Source: CAZSDP01 sp964605665
GTDB taxonomy: Bacteria; Planctomycetota; UBA8108; UBA1146
Direction: 5' to 3'
NCBI GenBank assembly: GCA_964605665.1
Contig: CAZSDP010000031.1
Coordinates: 1-54,753 of the forward strand
DNA length: 54,753 bases
The position numbers and the translations under genes are program-made. Below the pieces are notes generated by a model. The model saw only the letters and a list, made by a program, of their open reading frames with translations. It ran no database searches and had not been told where the DNA came from. Below are positions 35,339 to 44,360 of the stretch, piece after piece. The stretch's first letter is position 1. Each line of letters begins with the position of its first letter.

Positions 35339-37657
35339 ATGGATTTGAAAAACCGATCTGAAATCCGCTGCATGTCCTTCTCGAGGCTTCGGAGAAAACT
35401 GCTCACGCTAGTGAGTGCCTCGCTGATCATCCTCTCTTCCCCAGGATTCGCAGACGCTCAAACGCCCCCTGCAAATGAGAATCAAACACCAGCGAAGGAA
35501 GCGGACGAAGAAAAATCTGGTGGTTGGCGTTTGGAAGACTCCAGCTCATTGTATTTACGAGAACATGCTGAGAATCCGGTCGAGTGGTTCCCCTGGAGTG
35601 ATGAAGCTTTTGCCCGAGCTCAAGAACTCGATCGGCCAGTGTTCCTCAGTATCGGCTACTCCTCGTGCCACTGGTGCCACGTGATGCGAAGAGAGAGCTT
35701 CTCCGACGAGGAGATTGCAGCATTTCTCAATGAACACTTCATCTGCATCAAAGTGGATCGAGAAGACCATCCGAATGTGGACGCGATCTACATGGACGCA
35801 GTTCGTGCGATGACGGGACGTGGAGGTTGGCCACTCTCCGTATTCCTCACACCGGAGAGACTTCCCTTCTTTGGTGGTACCTACTTTCCACCGAAGTCTG
35901 CGCCAGGAAGACCAGGTTTTGATTCTCTGCTCGAGCGAGTGGATGAGGTCTGGCGCACCGAGAGATCGCAGATTCTCCAGGCGAGCAATGCACTCTCCAG
36001 CCATCTCGCTGAACTCTCCGCCCGCTCTGGAGAAGAGGTGACTCCCGCGGCGTACATCGAACTCGGAGTCCAGCAAGCGATCGACCGATTCGACTCTCGC
36101 TCGGGAGGCTGGCGAAATGCTCCCAAGTTTCCAGATCCACGCCTCATCGACTTCCTCCTCGCCTCTTCAAAGCTCGGTGGTATGCCGATCGAGGAACAGA
36201 TGGCGGTGAAGACCCTTCAGCAGATGCGTGCCGGTGGAATCTACGATCAAGTTCGCGGAGGGTTCCATCGGTACTCCGTCGATGCCAATTGGTCGGTCCC
36301 CCACTTCGAGAAGATGCTCTATAGCCAAGGTCTTCTCGGCGAGGCCTATGCAAATGCGACCCGTCTCACCAGAAACTCCGAGTTCGCGACAACCACCCGG
36401 GAATTGTTGGACAACTTGCTCCGCGACTTTGTTGTCGAGGGCGGTGGGTTCGCAGCCTCATATGATGCGGATTCCGGTGGTGAGGAAGGGACCTTTTACG
36501 TCTGGACTCCAGACCAGATCAACGAGGTCCTTGGAGAACAAGACGGCGCCATTCTTCGTAACTACCTCGGCATTACGACCTCCGGCAATTTTGAAGGAGG
36601 GCGATCGGTTCCTTCGCGCAGAAAGAGCGTGAGCGATATTGCGTTGGAGCTTCAACTCGCTCCAGCCCTCATTGAAAAGACTGTAGAACGGGGCCTTACC
36701 CAGCTCGATATCGCCCGTTCGAAACGGGAAGCTCCTCGACGTGACGAAAAGGTGATCCTCGGCTGGAATGCCACCGCAATCTCCGCCCTCGCCCATGGTG
36801 CAGTCGTATTGAAGGAGGATCGATATCGGCGCGCAGCAGAAAACGCACTGAAGTTTACTCGGGAGAATCTGGTGAAATCAGGAACCTTCCGGCGACGAGT
36901 CACCGCTGGTGAAGTCGAGGACTCGGTCGCGCTGACCGATGCTGCGCTCTACCTCAAAGCGGTGCTCGATCTCTACGAAGCAAACTTCGACGCAGAGTTG
37001 CTCGCACACTCTCGGGAAGTGGAAACGTGGATCGAAGCGACCTTCGGAGGAGAGAATCGGCTGGGAGCCCTCTTTGAATCACCCACAGGTTTCGACTTAG
37101 TGATTCCCCGCCGCCCCCAACCATTCGGTGCTGCGTTGCCCTCGTCGAATGGGACTCATGTCCGCAATTTGCTCAGGCTTCATGCATTTACCGCAAAAGC
37201 CGAATATCTCGAGCGCGCAGACTCGATCTTGAGTGCGTGCCTTTCACTCACCTCCCAGGCACCTAGCGCAGCTCCTGAACTTCTCATCGCAGCATTGATG
37301 CGAGTGACCGGCATCCCAGAAATCGCCATTTCGGGCGACCTGAAGTTGCCGCTGACCCAACTTCTCCTCGCTCCTGCGCTGAGATTCGATATTCCCTATC
37401 GAGTGGTCGCTCATCGTCCACCCGGTCCTGCCGGAGAACGCGCCGCTGAAGCGATGCCTTTACTCGAGTCGCGCACTCCCATCGGTGGTCGCCCAACCGC
37501 CTGGTTTTGTGAGAACTTCGTCTGCGAAGCACCGACGAACGACGCTTCTGTGCTTCGTGAGTCTCTCACAAAATTCCAGGAGCGTGCCGCTCAAGCGCGA
37601 GCAAAGATGCGCAGAGGCCCGCAAGAAACTGCGCCACCACCCACCGACGAACGGTAA
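35339..37657 (+). CDS. DUF255 thioredoxin-domain protein (YyaL/SPATA20 family), exported form
   Basis: This 772-residue protein combines an N-terminal thioredoxin-like DUF255 domain (about 63-225) with an alpha/alpha-toroid domain like N-acylglucosamine epimerases. The redox-like site is YSSCHWCHVM (C110, C113), followed by GGWPLSVFLTP and GGTYFP, which are family hallmarks. Unlike many relatives it has a signal-peptide-like segment (LLTLVSASLIILSSPGFADAQ), so it is probably exported. ATG 35339 has GAGGAG 9 bases upstream. The biochemical role of the family is not firmly known. Confidence 0.9.
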   Translation: MDLKNRSEIRCMSFSRLRRKLLTLVSASLIILSSPGFADAQTPPANENQTPAKEADEEKSGGWRLEDSSSLYLREHAENPVEWFPWSDEAFARAQELDRPVFLSIGYSSCHWCHVMRRESFSDEEIAAFLNEHFICIKVDREDHPNVDAIYMDAVRAMTGRGGWPLSVFLTPERLPFFGGTYFPPKSAPGRPGFDSLLERVDEVWRTERSQILQASNALSSHLAELSARSGEEVTPAAYIELGVQQAIDRFDSRSGGWRNAPKFPDPRLIDFLLASSKLGGMPIEEQMAVKTLQQMRAGGIYDQVRGGFHRYSVDANWSVPHFEKMLYSQGLLGEAYANATRLTRNSEFATTTRELLDNLLRDFVVEGGGFAASYDADSGGEEGTFYVWTPDQINEVLGEQDGAILRNYLGITTSGNFEGGRSVPSRRKSVSDIALELQLAPALIEKTVERGLTQLDIARSKREAPRRDEKVILGWNATAISALAHGAVVLKEDRYRRAAENALKFTRENLVKSGTFRRRVTAGEVEDSVALTDAALYLKAVLDLYEANFDAELLAHSREVETWIEATFGGENRLGALFESPTGFDLVIPRRPQPFGAALPSSNGTHVRNLLRLHAFTAKAEYLERADSILSACLSLTSQAPSAAPELLIAALMRVTGIPEIAISGDLKLPLTQLLLAPALRFDIPYRVVAHRPPGPAGERAAEAMPLLESRTPIGGRPTAWFCENFVCEAPTNDASVLRESLTKFQERAAQARAKMRRGPQETAPPPTDER

Positions 37658-37724
37658 TCGAGTCTTGTTCACGAATTCGAACAAATTGCTCGCGGTAGAG
37701 ATGCTCCAGTTAGATCAAACGGAA

Positions 37725-38138
37725 TCAACGCCTTCGAAACATAGCGAGAGCAAGTAGGCTCCAGCCCAATATGAATGCGACCCCACCGACCGGAGTCACC
37801 GCACCGAGCCAAGTCTGACCGGTCAGCGCCAAGGCATAGAGGCTCCCGCAAAAAACGGTGATTCCGGTGGCAAAGCAGACCGCAGACGGGAGTCCGCTCT
37901 TCCCGACCCGCACTGCTCCTCCAGCAAACCAAAGCGCCAATGCATGAATGAAGTGGTACTCAACCGCGGTGTGATACCACTCGAGCGCTTCCTCGCTCAG
38001 TCGCTCCTCGAGAGCATGCGCCCCAAACGCGCCGAGGATCACCGCGATGGCAGCAAACACACAAGCGCACCCTTGGATCTTCCCCGCTCGTTCGAGCTCG
38101 TGTTCCCCCACTTGATCCGCCAATTCGTTTCGTTCCAA
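37725..38138 (-). CDS. DUF423 membrane protein
   Basis: This 137-residue protein has about four membrane helices and the DUF423 signatures GAFGAHAL, YHFIHALAL, FCGSLYALAL and TPVGGVAFILGW. The family (E. coli YgdD) has no assigned function. The start TTG 38138 directly abuts the stop of the upstream methylase gene. A GTG nine codons later is an alternative start. It is the last of three closely packed minus-strand genes. Confidence 0.88.
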   Translation of the reverse strand: MERNELADQVGEHELERAGKIQGCACVFAAIAVILGAFGAHALEERLSEEALEWYHTAVEYHFIHALALWFAGGAVRVGKSGLPSAVCFATGITVFCGSLYALALTGQTWLGAVTPVGGVAFILGWSLLALAMFRRR

Positions 38139-39332
38139 TCAACGACCCAAGGTTGGTTGCTTTGCGATGGAGAAGAGCCACTCATAGACCTCGTCCCGAC
38201 CCCGCCCAGGCAGCTCTCGATAGTTCCGACCGCTACCTGAGCTCGAGACTCGACCATCTGCGTCACTGCGAAAGCGTCGATAGGGAATTTCTTGCAGCAC
38301 CTCTCCCAACTGAGAGCGGGCCACTCCGGAGAACTCTGCGAGCATCTCCTCAAACTCATCACGCTGGATGATTCCCTCTTCGTTATAGCTGATCACGACC
38401 CTTGGAATTTTTGTACGCTCGAGTATCGAGGAAAACGCGGAGCGACACTCGTCACCACGCCGACTGCAGAGCTTGCTGGCACGGTGGCGCCAAGGGATCA
38501 AGCCAGTCTTTCCATAGATCGAAGACTCAAATGAAACGAGGTCGGACTCGAAGGGAATCCGGGCCACGACTTCGAGCAAGTGGTAATTCGCGGCATATTG
38601 ACGCTGATTGTACGGTGGATCGATGTACAGAAGGTCCGCCTCAACTTCTTCGATCCAATCGAGAGCATCGCGATGATTCGCCTCGCCCACGGGGCCTTCC
38701 ACAATCGCTGGAAGTCGCAGTCTTACCTCACCCTCCGCGCTCGTCTGCCACTTCTTCAAGTAAGCGCCGTATGTACCAGATATATTCGCCACCCGATCTG
38801 TTGCGTCGATGATGGTGGCCAAGAGGAGTGCGGCCTCCTCCTCCGTCACCAGTTCCGAGAGACGCCAGTCACGGAGGCTCATCAGCATCGCATCGATTCG
38901 AGCAGCGTTGACCGGAGTCAGGTAGCGTCGGTCTGCTTCACCGGTCGGAGAATACTGCCGAGTGAGCAATCCTGAGGTTGGAGAACAGGACTCCAAGTAA
39001 GCCAAAACCTCTCGCGTGGGTAACCAGGCCGCTGGGTCTGCTGGCTGGGCGTCTTTCACCCGCGAGACGGATACCGGAGGAGGAAGATCGAGCGCTCCCT
39101 TCAAACGGGAGAAACTCGGAGGCTCTTTCAACTCGAGGAAGACTTTCTGAGAAATGTAGCTGCAAGCCATCAAGTCGGTGGCGAGTACCCGATTTCCAAG
39201 CGATCGAAAGTGCCTTCCAACTCGGGCAGTGCCCGCAAACAAATCGCAAACCGTGCCTTTGGTGAATCCGATCGACCGCGCCGCAGTCTCGATTTCCGTC
39301 AGGAGGTGCCGCTTGTTCCCTAGGTACCTCAT
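38139..39332 (-). CDS. D12-class N6-adenine DNA methyltransferase (first of a pair)
   Basis: This 397-residue enzyme transfers methyl groups from AdoMet to adenine in DNA. MRYLGNKRHLL is the typical start, DLFAGTARVG (30-39) binds AdoMet and DPPYNQRQY is the catalytic DPPY motif. The order of motifs fits the alpha (Dam/D12) class. Three bases separate it from the next methylase gene upstream and none from the DUF423 gene downstream. No restriction endonuclease is recognisable nearby. The recognition sequence is not predictable. Confidence 0.9.
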   Translation of the reverse strand: MRYLGNKRHLLTEIETAARSIGFTKGTVCDLFAGTARVGRHFRSLGNRVLATDLMACSYISQKVFLELKEPPSFSRLKGALDLPPPVSVSRVKDAQPADPAAWLPTREVLAYLESCSPTSGLLTRQYSPTGEADRRYLTPVNAARIDAMLMSLRDWRLSELVTEEEAALLLATIIDATDRVANISGTYGAYLKKWQTSAEGEVRLRLPAIVEGPVGEANHRDALDWIEEVEADLLYIDPPYNQRQYAANYHLLEVVARIPFESDLVSFESSIYGKTGLIPWRHRASKLCSRRGDECRSAFSSILERTKIPRVVISYNEEGIIQRDEFEEMLAEFSGVARSQLGEVLQEIPYRRFRSDADGRVSSSGSGRNYRELPGRGRDEVYEWLFSIAKQPTLGR

Positions 39333-39335
39333 CGA

Positions 39336-40781
39336 TTACCGCTCACAGAGGACCAATAGTTCGCGCGCTGCTCGATTCGAGTCACCTTGACCGGAGTGCA
39401 TCAACTCACGCTCACGTAGTTCGACTCGTGGGTAGGTCTCGAGACATATCTCTCGAAAACGGCGAAGTGGTTCTTCGACCCCCCGATCGCTGAGACACTT
39501 CATCAATAACCCCTGCTCAACGGCATAGCTGATCAGTAGGTTCGCCCCGAGTCGATGGGAGGCCTCAATCACGCTTCGAAATGCGGACTCCACTCGATCA
39601 CGGGAACAAAACGGGCTCTGGAATCGCTTCGTGCTCACCGGATATCTGCCGCGGGTCAACTCTCCGCCTCGGATGGCAAGCTCGGGGTAGTCATATTCGA
39701 CCAGAGTCTCGAGCAGATGATAGAACCGGGAGTAATTGTCTGCAGTGTATGGGGGATCAAGATACACCAACCCGATCTCTTCCCCACTCAAGGGACCTTC
39801 CGCTGCGAGCAACTCTTCAGCACTGCAATTGAAGACTCGATTTCCTTCTCGTCGCGGGTAGTGCCCCCACTCGCGTCGAATCGCATCGAGAGCGATGTAG
39901 AACTCTTCCTCGATATCGATCGAGCGCCGACGAGCGACGGCGAGGAGTTCCCGATCCTTCTCGATCGAGCGTGGTTGAGCAAAATGACTCGTTCCAGAAG
40001 TCGATACCGAGACCGCTTGAATCAAGGCTGCGAGGTAGAGCACCCGCTTCTGCTCGGCCCAACGATCAGAATTTGGAATCGCATCGATCGCAGCGCGGAG
40101 TGAGTCGATCGCAACCGACTGTTTCAGTCCAAAATAGACGTTTCCCGCGTAGGCGGTCATCAGCACGTAAGGTTGGGTGCTTGGAGCTCGACGTCGCTCA
40201 CGAAGTAGACCCGCGAGTCCCTGAGCAAATGGTTCGTATCTGGAATCAGAAGCGGATCGAAGAGCGTCGCTCGAAGAGTCCAACGGTTCCGGAGTCGCCG
40301 AGACAAACTCGCGGTACTCGGTCGCCGCAGGGGTCTCATCGAGGCCTTGGGACAACTCCTCGATCACCCGAGGGAGGAGATCATTCTCCCGTTCGAGAGC
40401 AACGGGGAGGAGTTTCTCTAAAGTTGAACGGTTGTTGTGGAGGACTCGAGTGAGATCACTCTCCGGCTCGAGGTGTTCGAGCGCCTCTTGCCAACTCGAT
40501 TCCCCGACAAGATGCGCTTGGGCAATCACCGTCGAGAACCTTTGAACGTCATTGGCGAAAATCCGATGGCGGGGCGCAAAAGTACGGGCCACTGCGGCGG
40601 TACCGGTACAGAGATCGAGGAGAGTCTTACCTTCAGGAAGAAGATCCGCGACCGCCCCCTCGATGAACTCCGGGCAGAGTCGTGTCTTCGCTCCCATGTA
40701 CCAAATGGTCCGTAGATCAGATCGAGCAGTGGTCACGCGTCTTCTCTTTTCATCGAAGCCTGGCCAGCGCAACTTCTTCAC
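39336..40781 (-). CDS. D12-class N6-adenine DNA methyltransferase (second of a pair)
   Basis: This 481-residue methylase has IWYMGAKTRLCPEF, the AdoMet motif DLCTGTAAVA (near 56-65) and DPPYTADNYSRFYHLLE near residue 355. A long insert at about 110-230 probably carries target recognition. The start GTG 40781 lies at the edge of a palindrome (40781-40797) and lacks a Shine-Dalgarno site. An internal ATG at MGAKTRL would truncate the family start. Paired adenine methylases are known in systems with asymmetric sites, one per strand. Here no nuclease is visible, so they may be orphan or epigenetic enzymes. Confidence 0.88.
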   Translation of the reverse strand: MKKLRWPGFDEKRRRVTTARSDLRTIWYMGAKTRLCPEFIEGAVADLLPEGKTLLDLCTGTAAVARTFAPRHRIFANDVQRFSTVIAQAHLVGESSWQEALEHLEPESDLTRVLHNNRSTLEKLLPVALERENDLLPRVIEELSQGLDETPAATEYREFVSATPEPLDSSSDALRSASDSRYEPFAQGLAGLLRERRRAPSTQPYVLMTAYAGNVYFGLKQSVAIDSLRAAIDAIPNSDRWAEQKRVLYLAALIQAVSVSTSGTSHFAQPRSIEKDRELLAVARRRSIDIEEEFYIALDAIRREWGHYPRREGNRVFNCSAEELLAAEGPLSGEEIGLVYLDPPYTADNYSRFYHLLETLVEYDYPELAIRGGELTRGRYPVSTKRFQSPFCSRDRVESAFRSVIEASHRLGANLLISYAVEQGLLMKCLSDRGVEEPLRRFREICLETYPRVELRERELMHSGQGDSNRAARELLVLCER

Positions 40782-40797
40782 GAGAATCAGATTCTCG
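40781..40797. promoter_or_regulatory. Perfect palindrome at the methylase pair start
   Basis: CGAGAATC-A-GATTCTCG is an 8-bp perfect inverted repeat with one central base, ending at the GTG start codon on the minus strand. It could be an operator or an RNA hairpin that hides the start. The function is inferred only from position. Confidence 0.4.
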
Positions 40798-41283
40798 ACG
40801 ATTCAGATGAAGACCCGACTCGAGATTGCTCCTGCGAGCATTCCCCTTTCACCCCGTATTCAGGAAAGATCAGAGTGACGCGCGGAACTCTATCAGTGTC
40901 CATCGAAGCAATCCAGCGAGTCCCACCCAATGGAGTTGAGATCGCGGCAAACTCGCCCCCACCGCAAACCCCAACCAACGCGGATCCGCAACGGCATCGG
41001 CAGGCTCTCACGATCAGGTCATCGCTCCAAAGATCACCATGAGATAACCCAACTTCAGCCGCGGGCTTTGCTTCCGTTCACCGAAGAAATCGAGACCTTC
41101 ACTCAGTGCTCTTCGATCTTCATCGACCGACGGTTGAACCCACGACCAAGTCTTTCGCTGGGACCTCTGGGGCTGAGGCTGCAGCAACAGGGCTCCTGAA
41201 GATTTCCCGGAGACCGGAGACACCTCTCCCCTGGTCGATGGCGGTCGATGAGCACCTGGTCGTGATCGAGCGATCGAGCCGAG
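40798..41283. other. Gap upstream of the methylase pair, possible decayed gene
   Basis: No confident gene lies in these 486 bases. On the minus strand a 69-codon frame (41223 to 41014) ends in a hydrophobic stretch, LGYLMVIFGAMT. If its TGA and another TGA two codons later are read through, the same frame continues with a membrane-like segment to about 40874. This could be a relic of a membrane-protein gene or chance. Confidence 0.35.
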
Positions 41284-41760
41284 TTAACGTTGATGGACCT
41301 CAGTCCAAGTCTCCGAGTAAGAGAGTGTCTCTCCCGACTCTCGCAACGCTGCGAGAGTCTGACGCAGGAATCTACTGAGTGCTCGAACCACCGAGTCATG
41401 CCCCACCCAGCGAACCGCCGCGCCACGGACAGTGGCGCTGTAATCGATGCGAGATCCGCACCCCTCTGGCGTCACCGCCAACTTGAACTCCACTCTCAAG
41501 GTCAGAAACTTGCCGATCCAGCCCACAGAATGGCCATCCACCACTTCACAGACGGAACCGACCGCGAGAAACGGAACCCGAGATTCGAGCAGGGAGAGGC
41601 GAAATCGATGGCCAGGTGTCCAGCCACATCGGCCGAGCCATCGCGCCCGGTCGATTCCGGGATGCCAGCTGGGCCAATCTTCGAGTGAGGTGATTTGACG
41701 CCACGCAACACCGGGCGTGACATTGAGCCACGTCGATTCGCGAATACTGAGGATGCGCAA
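41284..41760 (-). CDS. SRPBCC-family protein
   Basis: This 158-residue protein has the START/polyketide-cyclase-like (SRPBCC) pattern. An N-terminal strand is followed by a helix and EDWPSWHPGIDRARWLG, then GHRFRLSLL, VGWIGKFLTLRVEFKLAVTPEGCGSRIDYSATVRGAAVRWVG, and a long C-terminal helix (VVRALSRFLRQTLAALRESGE). Such domains bind lipids or other hydrophobic ligands. No catalytic residue can be named. It stands alone on the minus strand. Confidence 0.8.
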   Translation of the reverse strand: MRILSIRESTWLNVTPGVAWRQITSLEDWPSWHPGIDRARWLGRCGWTPGHRFRLSLLESRVPFLAVGSVCEVVDGHSVGWIGKFLTLRVEFKLAVTPEGCGSRIDYSATVRGAAVRWVGHDSVVRALSRFLRQTLAALRESGETLSYSETWTEVHQR

Positions 41761-41950
41761 GAGTGCCCCTCCTGGAATGCACGGCGTCGCTGGGAGGTGA
41801 TCTCCCCCAGCGCCGGTATTCTCGATCTCAAGACTTTAGTGTCAAGCGCCCTCCAGTCTCGTATGCTGAATGTCGAGTCCGAAGCTTGCCAACGACTTTC
41901 GATTCCTGACAGAAATATCTCCCAAACATTGAAGAAGAAGAGGACTGACC

Positions 41951-42523
41951 ATCCCTTTTCATGAGGAATTTAACTACTGCAAAGAATGCGGAGGCGCACT
42001 GACCGAAAGGGAAGTGCAGCCGGGAGAGCTCCGGCCAGTCTGTTCGCAGTGTGACCGTGTCACCTATATCGATCCGAAACTCGCGGCAGCAGCGATCTAC
42101 CGCCATGAAGAGGGGATCGTCTTGGTCCGCCGTGCGATCGAGCCGGGGTATGGCCTCTGGGCGGTTCCGGGAGGATTTGTCGATCGAGGTGAGGAAGTCC
42201 CGAAGGCAGCGCAGAGAGAGGCATTCGAAGAAACTGGCGTAGAAATCGAGTTAGACGATCTCCTCGGTGTTTACTCTTACGAAGGGTGGACATCTGTTGT
42301 CGTGTTTTACGAGGGCCGAATTGTTAAGGGTACCCCCGAGCCGCGAGATGAGACTCTCGAGGTGAAGAATTTCGCCCCAGAGAATCTCCCTTGGGACGAA
42401 ATCGCGTTCTATAGCACCCACGATGCCCTTCGCGACTATCTCAAGAAACACCAGCCGGGAGCAGTTCCCCAGCAACCCTCCCCGAGTGTCCAAAATCCTC
42501 GTGGAAAAGGGCCGAATACGTAG
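41951..42523 (+). CDS. Zinc-ribbon Nudix hydrolase (apparent ATC start)
   Basis: This Nudix hydrolase carries the box GGFVDRGEEVPKAAQREAFEETGVE, which fits Gx5Ex7REUxEExGU and binds magnesium for pyrophosphate cleavage. The first standard start in frame is GTG 42014, but the frame is open further back. There it encodes NYCKECGGALTE, which with CSQC gives the four-cysteine ribbon (C10, C13, C31, C34) usual in NudC-like and related Nudix proteins. A TGA at 41930-41932 closes the frame, and no ATG, GTG or TTG lies between. ATC 41951 has GAGGA 6 bases upstream and is the best start. The substrate is unknown, with NADH or ADP-ribose types possible. Confidence 0.85.
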   Translation: MPFHEEFNYCKECGGALTEREVQPGELRPVCSQCDRVTYIDPKLAAAAIYRHEEGIVLVRRAIEPGYGLWAVPGGFVDRGEEVPKAAQREAFEETGVEIELDDLLGVYSYEGWTSVVVFYEGRIVKGTPEPRDETLEVKNFAPENLPWDEIAFYSTHDALRDYLKKHQPGAVPQQPSPSVQNPRGKGPNT

Positions 42524-42626
42524 TCAGCATAAAATGCGTTGGGTCTTTTTCTGGGCTTTGTTGATCTAAAAGTGCGGATGCGGTGCAATCCACCCGATCA
42601 TCAGGATTCGGAAGGAGCGTTGACAC

Positions 42627-43031
42627 GTGAATCAGGGAATCGTGCCTCATGTCCAAGCCGTCATCCTCTGTGATCACATCTATCGCGACGAAGACAGTGG
42701 TAAGTGCGTGATCGCCGGAACGTTCAACCGCGTCTTCTTGCAAGAGTTTCCGGGATCCTACCAACCCGCTTCGATCTATCTAAACCTGAGTGATTTTGCG
42801 GGGCAGCACACCATCGCATTCCGATTCAAGAGGATCAGCGATCAGACGATTCTCGACGAAAGTCCCCCGTTCGACATCGTCCACGAAGATCGACGGGAAC
42901 ACCACGAGTGCATCTTCGATCTTCCGCCTCTGCACTTCCCCGATCCCGGTCGATTTACTCTCGAAATCGTCTATGACGATGACAACGTCATCGGCCATGC
43001 AGATGTCGAGGCGCAGGAACTGCCGCACTAG
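42627..43031 (+). CDS. Conserved hypothetical protein, beta-rich
   Basis: This 134-residue protein has no motif I can tie to a function. It begins VPHVQAVILCDHIYRDEDSGKCVIAGTFNRVF, continues with alternating strands and ends EIVYDDDNVIGHADVEAQ. It resembles a family of small uncharacterised beta-sandwich proteins (perhaps DUF6941). GTG 42627 has AAGGAG 9 bases upstream. No signal peptide is seen. The 93-residue gene follows 48 bases later. Confidence 0.75.
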   Translation: MNQGIVPHVQAVILCDHIYRDEDSGKCVIAGTFNRVFLQEFPGSYQPASIYLNLSDFAGQHTIAFRFKRISDQTILDESPPFDIVHEDRREHHECIFDLPPLHFPDPGRFTLEIVYDDDNVIGHADVEAQELPH

Positions 43032-43079
43032 TCTCTTCGGCAACAGAACGCTGACCGTTTGTTTCCACTGGGGAGCTCG

Positions 43080-43361
43080 ATGAGCATATCGACCGATGAG
43101 ATCAGGGCGTTTCTCTCCGCAGACGATCGAGAACGGAAGAAGCTGCTTAAGGAGATCATCCCGCGAGTGACTTGTGCAGAGGATGCCATCCGCCTCGCCC
43201 CCGCCCTCCGCGATCCCAGCCCTCGTGTCGCGGCCAGAATCACTGCAATCCTTGCGAAGTTCCAACTAGAAGAAGAACTCGAAACACAGCTTCATGGCCT
43301 GAAACCGGGGAAGGTCGATTTACTCCGAAATCACTTCAGGAGAATCGCCAAGAGCGAATAG
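43080..43361 (+). CDS. Small helical protein, possible HEAT-like repeat
   Basis: This 93-residue protein of unknown function is predicted to be all helical. The segment EDAIRLAPALRDPSPRVAARITAILAKFQLEEELETQL has the spacing of a HEAT/armadillo repeat pair (DPSPRVA). ATG 43080 has GGGAG 5 bases upstream; a TTG at 43059 is less likely. It ends 18 bases before the converging YceH gene. Confidence 0.65.
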   Translation: MSISTDEIRAFLSADDRERKKLLKEIIPRVTCAEDAIRLAPALRDPSPRVAARITAILAKFQLEEELETQLHGLKPGKVDLLRNHFRRIAKSE

Positions 43362-43379
43362 GTCGATCTGTTTTGAGTC

Positions 43380-44105
43380 TTATCGACTTGAGGGTTGCTC
43401 AGAAACTTCGGTGGCCCGACTCACAATCCCCAACTGGCTCTCGAGATGTTCCACTCGAGTCGACAATGCCCGGATCTCCGCTCGAAGCTCTTCCACGACA
43501 TCCGAATTGGGGCTCGAACTGATCACGCGAGGAGCCTTCGCCACCCCACTCGGGGCTGCGGACAGTTCTTGCGCTTTGATCTCGTCGAACTCAGATTTGG
43601 GATAAAAGCCGTGGGTATAACGAACGCCGCGTTTCTGATCCTCCGGGGAAAGACGAACCATCCGGGGGCAATCGAGAATCTCCAGACTCTTGACCACCCC
43701 GTTGAGCGTGGCGAGATCATCGATTTTCTTCATGCGACTCGCACGGGTTCGAAGCTCACCAAGAGTCTGCGGGCCACGGAGCAACAACTCCGCCACGACC
43801 GCCATCTGCTGACCGTCAAGTTCGAGCTCGTAAGTGAATTCTTGTCTCCACCGAGCGGTTCTGCCACCTGCTCCATAGTGCTCGCTCACCAGGCCACGAC
43901 GCTGCAGGCGAGAGAGAATCTCTTCGACTTCCTCATCGACAAATTCAACCAGTGGATCGCGGTTCGACTTTTGATTAGAACCGGTGACGATCGCATTGAT
44001 CGTCAGCGGATAGTACTTCGGTGTCGTCAAACTCTTCTCGACCAGGACTCCAATGACACGTCGTTCATCTGCATCGAGCAGGAAACGGTCTTCGTTCTCA
44101 CTCAT
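43380..44105 (-). CDS. YceH/DUF480 family protein
   Basis: This 241-residue protein matches the YceH family: LDADERRVIGVLVEKSLTTPKYYPLTINAIVTGSNQKSNRDP is the signature start, and RGPQTLGELRTRASRM lies in the second winged helix. The structure is two winged-helix domains. A C-terminal coiled coil (VEELRAEIRALSTRVEHLESQL) follows a linker. The family is widely conserved with an uncertain role, perhaps in gene regulation. Confidence 0.92.
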   Translation of the reverse strand: MSENEDRFLLDADERRVIGVLVEKSLTTPKYYPLTINAIVTGSNQKSNRDPLVEFVDEEVEEILSRLQRRGLVSEHYGAGGRTARWRQEFTYELELDGQQMAVVAELLLRGPQTLGELRTRASRMKKIDDLATLNGVVKSLEILDCPRMVRLSPEDQKRGVRYTHGFYPKSEFDEIKAQELSAAPSGVAKAPRVISSSPNSDVVEELRAEIRALSTRVEHLESQLGIVSRATEVSEQPSSR

Positions 44106-44232
44106 CGTAGGACCTGCTCCCCTTCAGGTTGGGTTTCAAGAACAGTACCGACGCTCTCCTGAGCATTTATGCTTCAGTGAAATCGAGAACTCAACTCCAT
44201 CACCTTCTCAGCCTTTGCGCGCCCTCACTAAG

Positions 44233-44262
44233 AATTCAGTGTCTGGGAATTCAGAGTCTGGG
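44233..44262. repeat. 15-bp tandem duplication
   Basis: AATTCAGTGTCTGGG and AATTCAGAGTCTGGG stand in tandem in the 255-base gap between the YceH gene (start at 44105) and the end of the large AAA/TPR gene. Nothing else is seen in the gap. Confidence 0.75.
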
Positions 44263-44360
44263 TCGAAGCTTAAGGAATTGACTCGGGAATGAAAAGACAG
44301 CAGGTCATCAAGCGTCCTCACGACTCACTGTGCAACGGGAAGTCGACCCGTTTCTACGAA

